Positions 16,821-25,926 of a DNA stretch of 64,000 nucleotides are shown here, one piece after another (the stretch's first letter is position 1; every line of letters begins with the position of its first letter). Where the stretch lies: contig NZ_CP160850.1 of the NCBI RefSeq assembly GCF_040790665.1, forward strand, positions 186,001 through 250,000. Reading direction: 5' to 3'. This DNA comes from Sulfitobacter pontiacus (lineage in GTDB: Bacteria > Pseudomonadota > Alphaproteobacteria > Rhodobacterales > Rhodobacteraceae). A program made the position numbers and the translations under genes. The notes under the pieces are model-generated. The model did no database searches. It was not told where the DNA came from and saw nothing but the letters and a program-made list of their open reading frames with translations.

Positions 16821-17497
16821 GACGGCAGCCCCGCAATCAGATCCGCGCTGGTCGTCACGGCCCCAAAGACGCCGCCCTGCATTGTGACCATCTTAATGGC
16901 CGCGGCATGGTTTGCGGGGTCGGTTGCGCCGCAGCAATCCTCGACGACCACACATTCGAACCCGCGATCATTCGCCTCTCTCATGGTGGTGGAAACGCAG
17001 ACATCGGTTGTGATACCGGTGAGGATCAGATTGTCGATCTGCCTTGTGCGCAGGATCAGCTCCAGATCAGTGGCATAGAAGCTGCCCTTGCCGGGTTTGT
17101 CGATGATTGTCTCTCCCTCCAGCGGGGCGAGCTCCGGAATGATGTCCCACCCCGCCTCGCCACGGATCAGGATCTTGCCGCAGGGGCCGCTGTCGCCGAT
17201 CCCGGCACCAATCTGCTGACTGCGCCAGCGCTTGTTCGCGGGCAGATCCGCCATGTCGAGGCGATGCCCTTCGCGGGTGTGGATGATGTGGTAGCCTTTG
17301 GCCCGCATGTCCGCCAGTAGCGCCTTGATTGGCGCGATAGGTGCTTGGGTCAGCGACAGATCATAGCCCATGTGATCGACATACCCGCCGACCCCGCAGA
17401 AATCGGTCTGCATATCGACAATGACCAGCGCCGTATTCTCGGGGCGCAGATCGCCGTTGTAGGGCCAGGCGTAGGGGTGGCTTTGAACGGTCGTCAC
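16817..17497 (-). CDS. biuH: Biuret amidohydrolase (BiuH-like cysteine hydrolase)
   Basis: A 226-residue isochorismatase-fold hydrolase. The sequence shows Asp28 ([11 protein letters not shown]), Lys134 ([10 protein letters not shown]), Cys167 ([10 protein letters not shown]) and Gln207 (VTMQGG). Known from the family: in Rhizobium BiuH the catalytic residues are, as I recall, Asp36, Lys142 and Cys175 with Gln215 also important. All four match at a constant offset of 8, and the N-terminal WPYNG also fits. It would convert biuret to allophanate and ammonia. The start is GTG at 17497, overlapping the formamidase stop by 4 bases. Confidence 0.85.
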   Translation of the reverse strand: MTTVQSHPYAWPYNGDLRPENTALVIVDMQTDFCGVGGYVDHMGYDLSLTQAPIAPIKALLADMRAKGYHIIHTREGHRLDMADLPANKRWRSQQIGAGIGDSGPCGKILIRGEAGWDIIPELAPLEGETIIDKPGKGSFYATDLELILRTRQIDNLILTGITTDVCVSTTMREANDRGFECVVVEDCCGATDPANHAAAIKMVTMQGGVFGAVTTSADLIAGLPS

Positions 17498-18504
17498 GTC
17501 AGTGGCTCCTGCTCGTTGAATCTACGGTTGGGCAGCGGGAAGCCACAGCTTGTGCCGTCAGTGACCTTGACCTCATCCTCCCATGGCAGGCGATAGGCCC
17601 CTTTCGCGAGATCGGTCATATAGGTATAGGGGCAATCCTGCGCGCCCCCCTTCACGGCAACATATCCGCGATGCCCGAACTGATAGGGGTTGTTTTCCAC
17701 GCCCCAGCCAATGCGCGCCTCGCGGACGATATCCGGGCGGACCTCGGCGGTAATGATCTCGTCCACGCGCCCAGTTTTGCCATGCGCGATGACGGTGCCT
17801 TCGTGGTCGATGATCATTGCCTCGCCCATGCTGTCGAACGTCCCGTCAGAGCCGCACATACACACGTTCGCGGTGATCATCAGGTTGCAGAAGCTGTTGG
17901 ATTGATTGGTAAACCGCCACGCCTCGCGCATCGGGGCGGTATAGCCCGCAGTGCGGATCATGATTTCGGCCCCTTTATACGCCGCTTCACGGGACATTTC
18001 GGGGAACATCCCGTCGTGGCAGATGATCAGACCGATCTTGGCCCCTTTGGGGCCGGTGCAGACCGGAATGCCGCCATTGCCCGGCTCCCACGGTTCTACC
18101 GGCACCCAAGGATGCATCTTGCGATAGTACAGCTGCACCTCGCCCTGCGGGTCGATGATCAGGCCCGTATTATAAGGGTAGCCGCCGGGGTTCAGCTCCA
18201 TAATCGAAAAGCAGCCCCAGATGTCATTGTCGACGCAGGCCTGCTTGAGCGCTGCGACCTCGGGCCCACCCATCGTACACATGATCTCGGGGTCAGTGTT
18301 CATCGACAGTCCGTGCAACATGTATTCAGGGAATACCACGAGATCCATCGTCGCCATATTGCGGCGCGCCTTGCCCACCAGATCGACCACGCGGGCGGTT
18401 TGTGCTGTCAGCTCGGCTTTGGTCGCGACAGTCGGCAATTGCAACTGAACCATGCCAATCACAACACCTTGGTCAGATTTGTTCAGTCCACCTAAACCAT
18501 TCAT
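17494..18504 (-). CDS. amiF: Formamidase (AmiF family)
   Basis: A 336-residue nitrilase-superfamily amidase whose start ([10 protein letters not shown]) and length match bacterial AmiF formamidases. The Glu-Lys-Cys triad is Glu60 (VVFPEYM), Lys129 (YYRKMHPW) and Cys161 ([14 protein letters not shown]). It hydrolyses formamide to formate and ammonia. The open frame continues upstream to 19044, but the ATG at 18504 is the family start and avoids overlap with the permease gene. It sits between biuH and the permease genes, so the operon releases ammonia from several small amides. Confidence 0.88.
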   Translation of the reverse strand: MNGLGGLNKSDQGVVIGMVQLQLPTVATKAELTAQTARVVDLVGKARRNMATMDLVVFPEYMLHGLSMNTDPEIMCTMGGPEVAALKQACVDNDIWGCFSIMELNPGGYPYNTGLIIDPQGEVQLYYRKMHPWVPVEPWEPGNGGIPVCTGPKGAKIGLIICHDGMFPEMSREAAYKGAEIMIRTAGYTAPMREAWRFTNQSNSFCNLMITANVCMCGSDGTFDSMGEAMIIDHEGTVIAHGKTGRVDEIITAEVRPDIVREARIGWGVENNPYQFGHRGYVAVKGGAQDCPYTYMTDLAKGAYRLPWEDEVKVTDGTSCGFPLPNRRFNEQEPLT

Positions 18505-18515
18505 AAACTCTATCC

Positions 18516-19442
18516 TTATTTCGTCAGTGTCAGCGCAAGCGGTGCGCCTTGTACCGCGCGATCCGGCGCGCTGGTGAGGATCAAAAGGCCCAGTGTCAGG
18601 GCGTAGGGTGCGGCACCAAAAAGGTAGTAGCCTTCGGTGATGCCCACCGATTGCAAGGCCGGGCCAAGTGCGCCCGCCCCGCCAAAGAGCAATGCCGCCC
18701 AAAAGCAGTTGATCGGGTTCCAACGGGCAAAGATCACCAGCGCAATGGCCATCAGGCCTTGGCCCGAGGAAATGCCCTCCGTCCAGCTGCCGGGATAGTA
18801 AAGCGACAGATAGGCACCGCCGACGCCCGCCATTGCCCCACCGGCGCCGGTTGCCAGCAGCCGGATGCGATCGGGGCTTAGCCCCATAGCACGCGCCGCA
18901 TCGGTACTGTCCCCGACCACGCGCAAGCGCAGCCCCATGCGGGTGGTACGCAGCATCCATGCAATGGCAAGCGCCAGCAGCCCGCCGACGATAAACAACA
19001 CATTCACCTCGAGTGTCGCCCGAAGCTGCGGAATATCCGACCACCAGCCCAAGCTGATCGCAGGCAGATCAGGTGCCTGCGGCTGGATGTAAGGTTTGCC
19101 AAAAAAGAAGGCGAGCCCCATGCCAAGCAGCATCATGGCGATGCCCACAGCAATGTCGTTCACCCCTTTGAACTTGCAGATCCAACCGTGCAACAACCCA
19201 AAGCATGCCCCCGCCGCAGCCGCCGCCAAAACGCCGATAAACGCACTGTTGGCCTCGTAAGCGACGGCGTAGCCGCTCATCGCGCCGAAGACCAATGTCC
19301 CTTCCAGCCCAAGGTTGAACCGACCAGAACGTTCGGTCAGCAGCTCGCCCAGAGAGACAAATATAAACGGGGTCGACACACGGATGGCACCGCCCAGAAT
19401 GGCGATGAGAACGCCCCAAAGGCCGACATCTACCTGTTCCAT
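18516..19442 (-). CDS. ABC transporter permease, BMP/nucleoside type (second permease)
   Basis: A 308-residue membrane protein with about eight to ten helices, of the permease family that works with BMP-type binding proteins (SLGELLTERSGRFNLGLEGT near the N-terminus). The ATG at 19442 shares one base with the TGA of the upstream permease (TGATG), which fixes the start over the TTG at 19457. It pairs with the 19442-20548 permease to form the transport channel. Confidence 0.88.
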   Translation of the reverse strand: MEQVDVGLWGVLIAILGGAIRVSTPFIFVSLGELLTERSGRFNLGLEGTLVFGAMSGYAVAYEANSAFIGVLAAAAAGACFGLLHGWICKFKGVNDIAVGIAMMLLGMGLAFFFGKPYIQPQAPDLPAISLGWWSDIPQLRATLEVNVLFIVGGLLALAIAWMLRTTRMGLRLRVVGDSTDAARAMGLSPDRIRLLATGAGGAMAGVGGAYLSLYYPGSWTEGISSGQGLMAIALVIFARWNPINCFWAALLFGGAGALGPALQSVGITEGYYLFGAAPYALTLGLLILTSAPDRAVQGAPLALTLTK

Positions 19443-20548
19443 CAGCGTTTCTCCCAATATGCAGCGGTAAAGATTGGCACCCGCCCGTACAGCGCCTCGC
19501 TCAGCAAGATCACCAGGAACACGATGCCTTCAAAGACAAGGATCGTCGCATCGGGCAGCTCCATCCGGCGCTGGATCAACCCGCTAGAGGCTTCGAACCC
19601 GCCGAACAGAACCGCAACCGGCAGGATCGCCAAAGGGTTATGCCGAGCGAGAAAGGCGATCAGGATGCCGGTATAGCCATAGCCCGCGATCAGCGACGCA
19701 TTGGCGGAACCGTGCACCGCCGCCACTTCGAAATAGCCCGCCAGCCCTGCAAAGGCACCGCCAAGTGCGGTAAAACCGATCACCAGACGCCCTACGGGTA
19801 GCCCTTGCACCTGCGCGGCACGCACATTGTCGCCCGCAATACGCGCGGCAAACCCCAGCGTTGTGCGTTCGATCAAGACCCATGCAAAGAGGCAGGCGAG
19901 CACGCCCGCAAGAATGCCCCAATGCGACGGCAAAAACGGCATATCCCCGACGCGCAAACTCTCTGTCAGTGGCACGGTGGAGGGTTTGTTGAGCGATGCC
20001 GGATCACGGAACGGCCCCTCGACAAAATGGTTCAACAGCGCAATCGCAATATAGGCCATCAGCAGGGATGCGATGGTTTCGTTCACGCCCCGTTTGATAC
20101 GCAACGCGCCCACGGCACCGATCCAGACACCGCCGACGATCATCGCGGCAATCGCCATTGTGACCATGCCAAAAGCGGCGGGCATCCCGGCAACGGCGGT
20201 GCCTGCAACGGCAGCGGCAAGACCGCCCAAGACGATCGCACCTTCGCCGCCAATAACAACAAGCCCCAGTCGTGCGGGAAGTGCGACGCACAATGCCGCC
20301 AGCACCAGAGGTGCCACGCGCGACAGCGTGTTCTGCCACGAGAAAGCAGACGAGAATCCCGCCTTCCAGACCAGTTGGTAAAACGTGACCGGGGATTTCC
20401 CGACCATCAGCAAAAAGACACTAAATAACGCGAAACCGGCCAGCAAAGCACAGATCGGGATCACCACAGCCTCGGCCCTCGGCGCGATCCCGATAAAGGA
20501 CCGCGCCGCAGTGGCCGCGGGCTTTTCAGCTTGAGCAACCAAAGTCAT
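19442..20548 (-). CDS. ABC transporter permease, BMP/nucleoside type (first permease)
   Basis: A 368-residue permease with about ten membrane helices (opening LLAGFALFSVFLLMVGKSPV and ALPARLGLVVIGGEGAIVLG, typical of YufP/NupP-like permeases). It starts 1 bp after the binding-protein stop and is coupled to the next permease by a TGATG overlap. Together with the ATPase at 15285 it makes a complete importer. The substrate is not readable; biuret, a related ureide or a purine breakdown product would suit the enzymes of the operon. Confidence 0.88.
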   Translation of the reverse strand: MTLVAQAEKPAATAARSFIGIAPRAEAVVIPICALLAGFALFSVFLLMVGKSPVTFYQLVWKAGFSSAFSWQNTLSRVAPLVLAALCVALPARLGLVVIGGEGAIVLGGLAAAVAGTAVAGMPAAFGMVTMAIAAMIVGGVWIGAVGALRIKRGVNETIASLLMAYIAIALLNHFVEGPFRDPASLNKPSTVPLTESLRVGDMPFLPSHWGILAGVLACLFAWVLIERTTLGFAARIAGDNVRAAQVQGLPVGRLVIGFTALGGAFAGLAGYFEVAAVHGSANASLIAGYGYTGILIAFLARHNPLAILPVAVLFGGFEASSGLIQRRMELPDATILVFEGIVFLVILLSEALYGRVPIFTAAYWEKR

Positions 20549-20549
20549 C

Positions 20550-21671
20550 TTAGCTTGTGGACCCGATCACGCCTTCGACAAGGTAGTCCATGCTCTCGAT
20601 CGCGACATCGGTTTCGACAAAGGATTCCCCTTCGGCGGCGATCACATTGCCTTTGTTGTCCTTCAGCGGCCCTTTGATCGCGGCAAAGCCGCCTGCCTCG
20701 ATCTCTGCTTTCGTGGCTTCAAACTGTGCACGCGCCGCATCGCTGACCGCGGGGCCGAGGGGGCTCATCTTGATGAAGCCGTCAGCCAGCCCGCCGCGCA
20801 CGAAGTTCGGGATCGGCTCCCCTGCCAAGGTCTTGGCCACCATGTCGGTATAAACACTGGCCCAGTTCCATTCCGCCCCTGTCAGGTATTTGTCCCCTGC
20901 AATCGGTGTCTGGTCAGCGTGGTAACCGCAAACAAAAATGTCGCGCGAAACAGCGGTTTCACAAATCACCTTCGGCCCGTCGACGTGGCAGGTGACTACA
21001 TCGCACCCTTGGTCTGCCAAGGCATTGGTCGCTTCGGCTTCTTTTACGGCAAGCGACCATTCACCGGTAAAGATCACCTGACAGACGATCGTGGGATCAA
21101 CCGAACGCGCACCCAATAGGAAGGAGTTGATATTGTTGAGCACCTGAGGGATCGGCTTGGCCGCGACGAAACCGATCTTTTTGGTCTTGGTCGCATGACC
21201 TGCGGCAACGCCGTTCAGATACTGCCCCATGCCGATATAGCCAAAGTAGGAACCGGCGTTCGACGGGTCATTTTCGGACCACAGGCCGCCGCAATGTTGA
21301 AAGCGCACGTCAGGGTGTTTCGGCGCTGTCTCAAGCACATGGGGTTTGTAATAACCGAAGGACGTGGGGAAGATCAGCTTGGCCCTGTCAAAATTGATCA
21401 TCGATTCCATGGAATTCTGCACGTCCTGACTTTCGGGGACGTTCTCTTCTTCCAGCACGACCACGCCAGACATCGCCTTGACCGCCGCTGCCCCTTCGGC
21501 ATGCGCCTGGTTATAGCCGAAATCATCTTTCGGACCGACGTAGATGAACCCCACGGTCAAAGGGTCAGCCGCCATCGCGGGGCGGGCCAGACCACCGACT
21601 GCGGCAGTGCCCAGCAAAGCGGCGGAAGTACCAAGGAAACCACGGCGGTTCAGGAACGGTGCATGTGTCAT
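20550..21671 (-). CDS. BMP-family ABC transporter substrate-binding protein
   Basis: A 373-residue secreted binding protein. The N-terminus is a twin-arginine signal (NRRGFLGTSAALLGTAAVGG, cleaved after about AMA at residue 34), followed by the BMP fold (VGFIYVGPKDDFGYNQAHAEG, and later VAAGHATKTKKIGFVAAKPI). It is the first gene of the minus-strand operon that runs to 14283. The start ATG at 21671 lies 107 bp downstream of the 21-bp LysR-type site at 21779-21799. Ligand unknown; BMP proteins bind nucleosides, purines and related compounds. Confidence 0.9.
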   Translation of the reverse strand: MTHAPFLNRRGFLGTSAALLGTAAVGGLARPAMAADPLTVGFIYVGPKDDFGYNQAHAEGAAAVKAMSGVVVLEEENVPESQDVQNSMESMINFDRAKLIFPTSFGYYKPHVLETAPKHPDVRFQHCGGLWSENDPSNAGSYFGYIGMGQYLNGVAAGHATKTKKIGFVAAKPIPQVLNNINSFLLGARSVDPTIVCQVIFTGEWSLAVKEAEATNALADQGCDVVTCHVDGPKVICETAVSRDIFVCGYHADQTPIAGDKYLTGAEWNWASVYTDMVAKTLAGEPIPNFVRGGLADGFIKMSPLGPAVSDAARAQFEATKAEIEAGGFAAIKGPLKDNKGNVIAAEGESFVETDVAIESMDYLVEGVIGSTS

Positions 21672-21778
21672 TCAAATCTCCAATGATGATGCGCCGCCCT
21701 GGGAGGAGAGAGCGCATATGATGTGATTCAATGACTACAAAATCTCAGCGGTGATTACGTCTGCTCATTATTCCACAA

Positions 21779-21799
21779 AGCGGTGCAAAAAATGCATCA
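21779..21799 (-). promoter_or_regulatory. Putative LysR operator upstream of the importer/hydrolase operon
   Basis: This 21-bp sequence is the exact reverse complement of 22756-22776. Read towards the operon (minus strand) its core is TGCATTTTTTGCA, a T-N11-A box with inverted TGC arms as expected for LysR regulators. It lies 107 bp before the binding-protein ATG. The next bases (TTGTGGAAT) also resemble those after the other copy (TTTGTGAAT). Confidence 0.7.
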
Positions 21800-21829
21800 C
21801 TCGGTTTGTGGTCGCCCCAGGGTCGCCTG

Positions 21830-22732
21830 CTAGACGTCGGAAAACTGTTCCAATGCGGTGGAAAGTACCAAGCCGAAACGGGCGGACGCCACGGGCAAGG
21901 TCCGACCGCGCAACTGACACAGTACCAGACTACCCGCCGCGACGTCACGTAACGACAGCGGGCGCGAGGTCAGTTCTGCGCAGTGCTCCATATCCAGGCC
22001 GATGGGGATCTGGAATGCGATGGCATCCTCATGCAGCACATAGTGGCGCATGAACTCGAAACTGTCGGATGTGGCAATGGGGCGTAGCGGGCGCGACCCC
22101 CGCGCCGCGGCATCATCCAGCATAGCCCGCACCCCATACCGGCGAGACGGGATGACATGCGGCTGATCCAGACAGTCGCGCAATCGTACCTCGGGCTTAG
22201 ACGCCAAGGGGTGATCCCGTTTCATGATGGCATGGATGACCTGAGGGATACGCATCAGCACATCAAGGTCTACCATATGGACAGGCTCGAATACCAAGGC
22301 CAGATCGCTTCTGAACTCGGCCAGATCGCGCTCTGCGTCTTCGCGATCACGCACTTGCACAGAAAAAGACACCCCGGGATGGTCACGCCGGTATGCTGCG
22401 GTGTGCGCAGGCATAAAATACGGGATCAGCGCCTGAGAGCAGGCCACCGTCACATGGCCCCGTCGTTCGCCGGACAGATCAGCCACTTGGCTTCTCACCC
22501 GCCGCAAGTCGGACTCCTGCATCAGGAAATGCTGCATCAGCAACTCACCGGCCGGGTTCAAGCGCACACCACGCGGCAGGCGTTCAAAAATTTCGACGCC
22601 AAACTCTTCTTCGAACCGCTGGATGCGACGGTTCAGGGCAGAGGCCGTGATGTTCATATCGTCCGCCGCTTTCCGGATTGAGCCCGCGCGCGACACTGCC
22701 TCGATGAAGCGGAAAGTTTGCAGATGTTTCAT
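21830..22732 (-). CDS. LysR-family regulator of the biuret/allophanate regulon
   Basis: A 300-residue LysR regulator: helix-turn-helix in residues 2-60 (FRFIEAVSRAGSIRKAADDM, then ASALNRRIQRFEEEFG), effector domain after about residue 90. The frame is open upstream to 22966, but MKHLQTFRF at 22732 fits the family start. It lies between its two probable targets, the importer/hydrolase operon downstream and the divergent allophanate hydrolase gene. The two copies of a T-N11-A box on either side of the gene support direct control of both, and the right copy, 23 bp before the start codon, suggests autoregulation. Confidence 0.85.
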   Translation of the reverse strand: MKHLQTFRFIEAVSRAGSIRKAADDMNITASALNRRIQRFEEEFGVEIFERLPRGVRLNPAGELLMQHFLMQESDLRRVRSQVADLSGERRGHVTVACSQALIPYFMPAHTAAYRRDHPGVSFSVQVRDREDAERDLAEFRSDLALVFEPVHMVDLDVLMRIPQVIHAIMKRDHPLASKPEVRLRDCLDQPHVIPSRRYGVRAMLDDAAARGSRPLRPIATSDSFEFMRHYVLHEDAIAFQIPIGLDMEHCAELTSRPLSLRDVAAGSLVLCQLRGRTLPVASARFGLVLSTALEQFSDV

Positions 22733-22755
22733 AGAAAAGACCTTCCAACCCATGA

Positions 22756-22776
22756 TGATGCATTTTTTGCACCGCT
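22756..22776 (+). promoter_or_regulatory. Putative LysR operator between the regulator and allophanate hydrolase genes
   Basis: Exact reverse complement of 21779-21799, with core TGCATTTTTTGCA. It is 109 bp before the allophanate hydrolase ATG and in the same orientation relative to that gene as the other copy is to the importer operon. It is 23 bp upstream of the regulator's own start codon. Confidence 0.7.
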
Positions 22777-22885
22777 TTTGTGAATTCTTAGCATTTGAAT
22801 TCCGCAGCGCAACAGAGGACGACTGAGACACGTCAGCGGCACGGCCCGCAACGATGACCCCAGTGCAACTACAAAAGAGCCTCCT

Positions 22886-24676
22886 ATGACCGATATTGCG
22901 ATGACCATCCCAGACCTTCACGCGGCCTATGCGCGCGGTGTGTCGCCTGAACAAATCATCGCCCAAGTCTATACCCGACTGCGTGAAGTGGACGACCCAT
23001 GCATCTTTCTATCCATGGCAAGCGAGGCTGACGCCCAAGCGGCGGCCACGGCTCTTGGCCCATACGACCCTGCCAAACCGCTGTGGGGTGTCCCTTTTGC
23101 GGTGAAAGACAACATCGATGTCGCGGGGTACGAGACAACCGCCGCATGCCCTGCCTATGCCTATCCCCCCACGCAAGACGCCTTCGTCGTCGCCAAACTG
23201 CGCGAGGCGGGGGCAATTTTCATCGGGAAAACCAACCTTGACCAATTTGCGACAGGGCTTGTGGGCGTCCGCACCCCTTATGGCGCGCCGCGCAATTCTA
23301 TCGATCCTGAAATTGTGCCCGGTGGGTCCTCGGGCGGCTCGGGCGTGGCGGTAGGCCATGGTATTGTCGCCTTCTCGCTTGGCACCGATACCGCAGGGTC
23401 CGGGCGGGTGCCAGCAGCGCTGAACAATATTGTGGGCCTGAAACCAACCCTCGGTGCCTTATCTGCAACTGGTGTCGTGCCCGCGTGCCGGTCGGTCGAG
23501 ACGGTCTCGATCTTCGCACTTACCGTCGCCGACGCCTATACGGCTTTCACTGTCGCCTGCGCCTATGATGCCGCCGATGCCTATGCACGACACATCTCGG
23601 CCCCTCCCCTCGCTGCGCCAAAATCCGCCCCTGTGATCGGCATCCCCAGTCGTGACAGCATCCGCTTTTCGGGTGACGCCGTCCAAGAGGCTTCGTTCAC
23701 CGCAGCGGTGGACCTGCTACGCGGCCAAGGTGCCGAGATACGAGAGATTGATTTCACGCCGCTCTATGATGTGGCGGATATGCTTTATGAAGGGGCGTGG
23801 GTCGCGGAGCGGTATACCGTCATCGAGGATCTTTTGCATACAGACCCAGAGGCGATCCTGCCTGTCACGCGCCAGGTCATTTGCAAGGCCGAAGCGCTTT
23901 CTGCCGCAGATGCGTTTCGCGGCATGTACCGTCTGAAAAAGCTGTCGCGCATTGCTGAAACCGCGTTGGAGGGCTTGGATATGCTTTGCGTGCCAACCAT
24001 TCCGACCTTCCACACCGTCGCCGAGCTAGAAGCTGATCCCATCGGACCGAACTCGAACTTCGGCACCTATACGAACTTCGTCAACCTGCTGGATATGTGC
24101 GGTATCGCCGTGCCCGTGCCGGCGCGCAGTGATGGCCGTCCGGGCAGCGTCACGTTGCTGGCAGCCGCGGGCAAAGATGCGGATATCGCCGCCTCAGGTC
24201 TTGCACTGGAGGCCGCAGGGAAGCGGAACCTAGGCGCAACGGGTTGGTCGTTCAACGGCACGCCCACATTCGACACTGCGACGACCGACGGTCTGATCCT
24301 CGCGGTGTGCGGTGCCCATATGGACGGGCTGCCGTTGAACCATCAATTGACCCAGCGGGGCGCGACCTATCTCGGCGCAGCGACGACCACCGATAGCTAT
24401 CGTTTCTACGCGCTCGCCGGCGACCCTCCTGCAAGGCCGGGCTTGGTGAAAGGCACCCCCGGATCAGGTGCTCCCATTGCGGTAGAACTGTGGTCCCTTC
24501 CCTTTGAAAAGGTCGGCGGCTTTCTGGAAGCCATTCCCGCCCCTCTTGGTATCGGCACTATCGATCTGTCCGACGGGCGGCAGATAAAAGGGTTCATTTG
24601 TGAGGCCGAAGCCGTTGCGGAAAGCACAGACATCACTCAGATCGGCGATTGGCGAAATTATCTAGCGCAGCTGTGA
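22886..24676 (+). CDS. atzF: Allophanate hydrolase
   Basis: A 596-residue enzyme with the two-domain AtzF layout: an amidase-signature domain (about 1-440) and the C-terminal allophanate hydrolase domain (about 465-596, from GLILAVCGAHMDGLPLNHQL). The triad is Lys74 (FAVKDNID), cis-Ser148 (VPGGSSGGSG) and Ser172 (GTDTAGSGRVP), with the canonical 24-residue spacing. It converts allophanate to ammonia and carbon dioxide, the step after biuret hydrolysis. It is transcribed divergently from the LysR gene. No urea carboxylase gene is adjacent, which favours biuret rather than urea as the allophanate source. Confidence 0.92.
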   Translation: MTDIAMTIPDLHAAYARGVSPEQIIAQVYTRLREVDDPCIFLSMASEADAQAAATALGPYDPAKPLWGVPFAVKDNIDVAGYETTAACPAYAYPPTQDAFVVAKLREAGAIFIGKTNLDQFATGLVGVRTPYGAPRNSIDPEIVPGGSSGGSGVAVGHGIVAFSLGTDTAGSGRVPAALNNIVGLKPTLGALSATGVVPACRSVETVSIFALTVADAYTAFTVACAYDAADAYARHISAPPLAAPKSAPVIGIPSRDSIRFSGDAVQEASFTAAVDLLRGQGAEIREIDFTPLYDVADMLYEGAWVAERYTVIEDLLHTDPEAILPVTRQVICKAEALSAADAFRGMYRLKKLSRIAETALEGLDMLCVPTIPTFHTVAELEADPIGPNSNFGTYTNFVNLLDMCGIAVPVPARSDGRPGSVTLLAAAGKDADIAASGLALEAAGKRNLGATGWSFNGTPTFDTATTDGLILAVCGAHMDGLPLNHQLTQRGATYLGAATTTDSYRFYALAGDPPARPGLVKGTPGSGAPIAVELWSLPFEKVGGFLEAIPAPLGIGTIDLSDGRQIKGFICEAEAVAESTDITQIGDWRNYLAQL

Positions 24677-24888
24677 GGTAGGTAGCGCCCCATCTCTAAG
24701 GTGGCGTCGTATCTTCGGTTTCCCCGCTGTTCGGAATCGACGAGGGTTCATCTTAGGTAGTCGCAATTGCTCCCCATACCCTAACAACTTGGCAGAAGGC
24801 CTGAACTTTCCTTGTATATAAACGCGCCACCAGCTCTCATACTTCTGGCTCAATGCAGCTAAATGTCATAGAGCTATTTAAGTTGCCC

Positions 24889-25773
24889 CTATGCGGTTGC
24901 GCTGACGCACCGATTAAACGCGCTCGATAACGCAGCCAGTTTTTCGGCCTGCCATAAAAGATAAGCGTCGCGCAGTGTCGTTGACAGCCAGCACGCCCCG
25001 CGTCGCCTTTCGTTTTCCCAGCCGATACCGCCGACCTGCTGTGCCTTTATCAGTATGCGCGAAATATGAGCGTCGGATACGTAGTAGCGTGCGGCCAAAC
25101 CCGCTGTCGACACGGTGCCGAGCCAGAACCGGCCATCTCCATCCGGCTCGTTGAATTGGGTGGACAGCACCATTTCATGCAAGATGCTGCTGCCGGAGAC
25201 GCTATTGGTAAAGCAGTTGACCATTGCCGGCGGATTGTACCACGCAGGGTTCAAACAAATTTTGCGGGCGAAAGCGGGTTGAAGCTTATGCAAAAGCGTC
25301 GGGGTCCGGTTAAAGAGTGCACTACGCCCGCCCCCATCAACCATATCGAGCGCGCGAAGGTGGATGTCGATGTAGACAAACATAAGCTTTTCGCTTTTTG
25401 CCGAGACTTCAGTCGCATGCTGACGCAATGTCCCGGTTTTCGGCGGTTCTGTCAGCTTAATTCGCAAAAGTTCTCGCAAGAAGGACTGCACAGTATTGCG
25501 ACTGGCGATCCCCGTGCCAGCCAGTTCGGTCAGAAGCTTTTTCGGCGTTAAGGGCGGCGCGGCCGGGTCAATCTTGCGTTCGAAATGCAAGGCAATCGCC
25601 ATATGGATCAAGATCCAGTGCCGTATATCGGCGAGGTAATGCACAACCTCTGGAGCAACGGCGTGGACCTTCAACAGATCGCTTGCCTCTCCCTTCAGCG
25701 CCTCCCAGAACATCGGGCGCGCAATAAGCTGTGCTGCGTCATAAGAAGGTGCGGTATCGGCAGTCTGGATCAT
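24889..25773 (-). CDS. Hypothetical protein, possibly DNA-binding
   Basis: A 294-residue soluble protein I do not recognise. It has a helical N-terminal half (IRHWILIHMAIALHFERKID, then LAGTGIASRNTVQSFLRELL, which looks like a helix-turn-helix). Near the C-terminus lies another candidate recognition helix (LAARYYVSDAHISRILIKAQ) followed by a basic GWENERRRGACWL segment. No signal peptide or membrane helix is seen. Two winged-helix-like parts suggest a regulator, but this is inference. It is divergent from the secreted-protein gene at 25927. Confidence 0.5.
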   Translation of the reverse strand: MIQTADTAPSYDAAQLIARPMFWEALKGEASDLLKVHAVAPEVVHYLADIRHWILIHMAIALHFERKIDPAAPPLTPKKLLTELAGTGIASRNTVQSFLRELLRIKLTEPPKTGTLRQHATEVSAKSEKLMFVYIDIHLRALDMVDGGGRSALFNRTPTLLHKLQPAFARKICLNPAWYNPPAMVNCFTNSVSGSSILHEMVLSTQFNEPDGDGRFWLGTVSTAGLAARYYVSDAHISRILIKAQQVGGIGWENERRRGACWLSTTLRDAYLLWQAEKLAALSSAFNRCVSATA

Positions 25774-25841
25774 GATCTATCTAGTTTCGCTTTTTAGAGG
25801 GGCGCACAACAGCATCGACTGCGCCGCTCTCAACTCATATC

Positions 25842-25862
25842 TGGGCTAAAAATTTTTGCCCA
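25842..25862. promoter_or_regulatory. AT-cored near-palindrome in a divergent promoter region
   Basis: TGGGC and GCCCA arms flank an A5T5 core over 21 bp. It lies between the divergent genes at 25773 and 25927 and could be an operator for the unknown DNA-binding-like protein. No transcriptional evidence is available. Confidence 0.35.
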
Positions 25863-25926
25863 TTGTGGACAAACGAACAACTTATAAACATCTCGTCTGA
25901 AAACATTTTCTTCAGAAGGTGCTCCC

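Noticed and set aside
17494..19044. Long 516-codon frame suggesting an N-terminally extended formamidase
   Set aside because: The extra part is an antiphase reading of the permease gene; the family start [10 protein letters not shown] at 18504 is clear.
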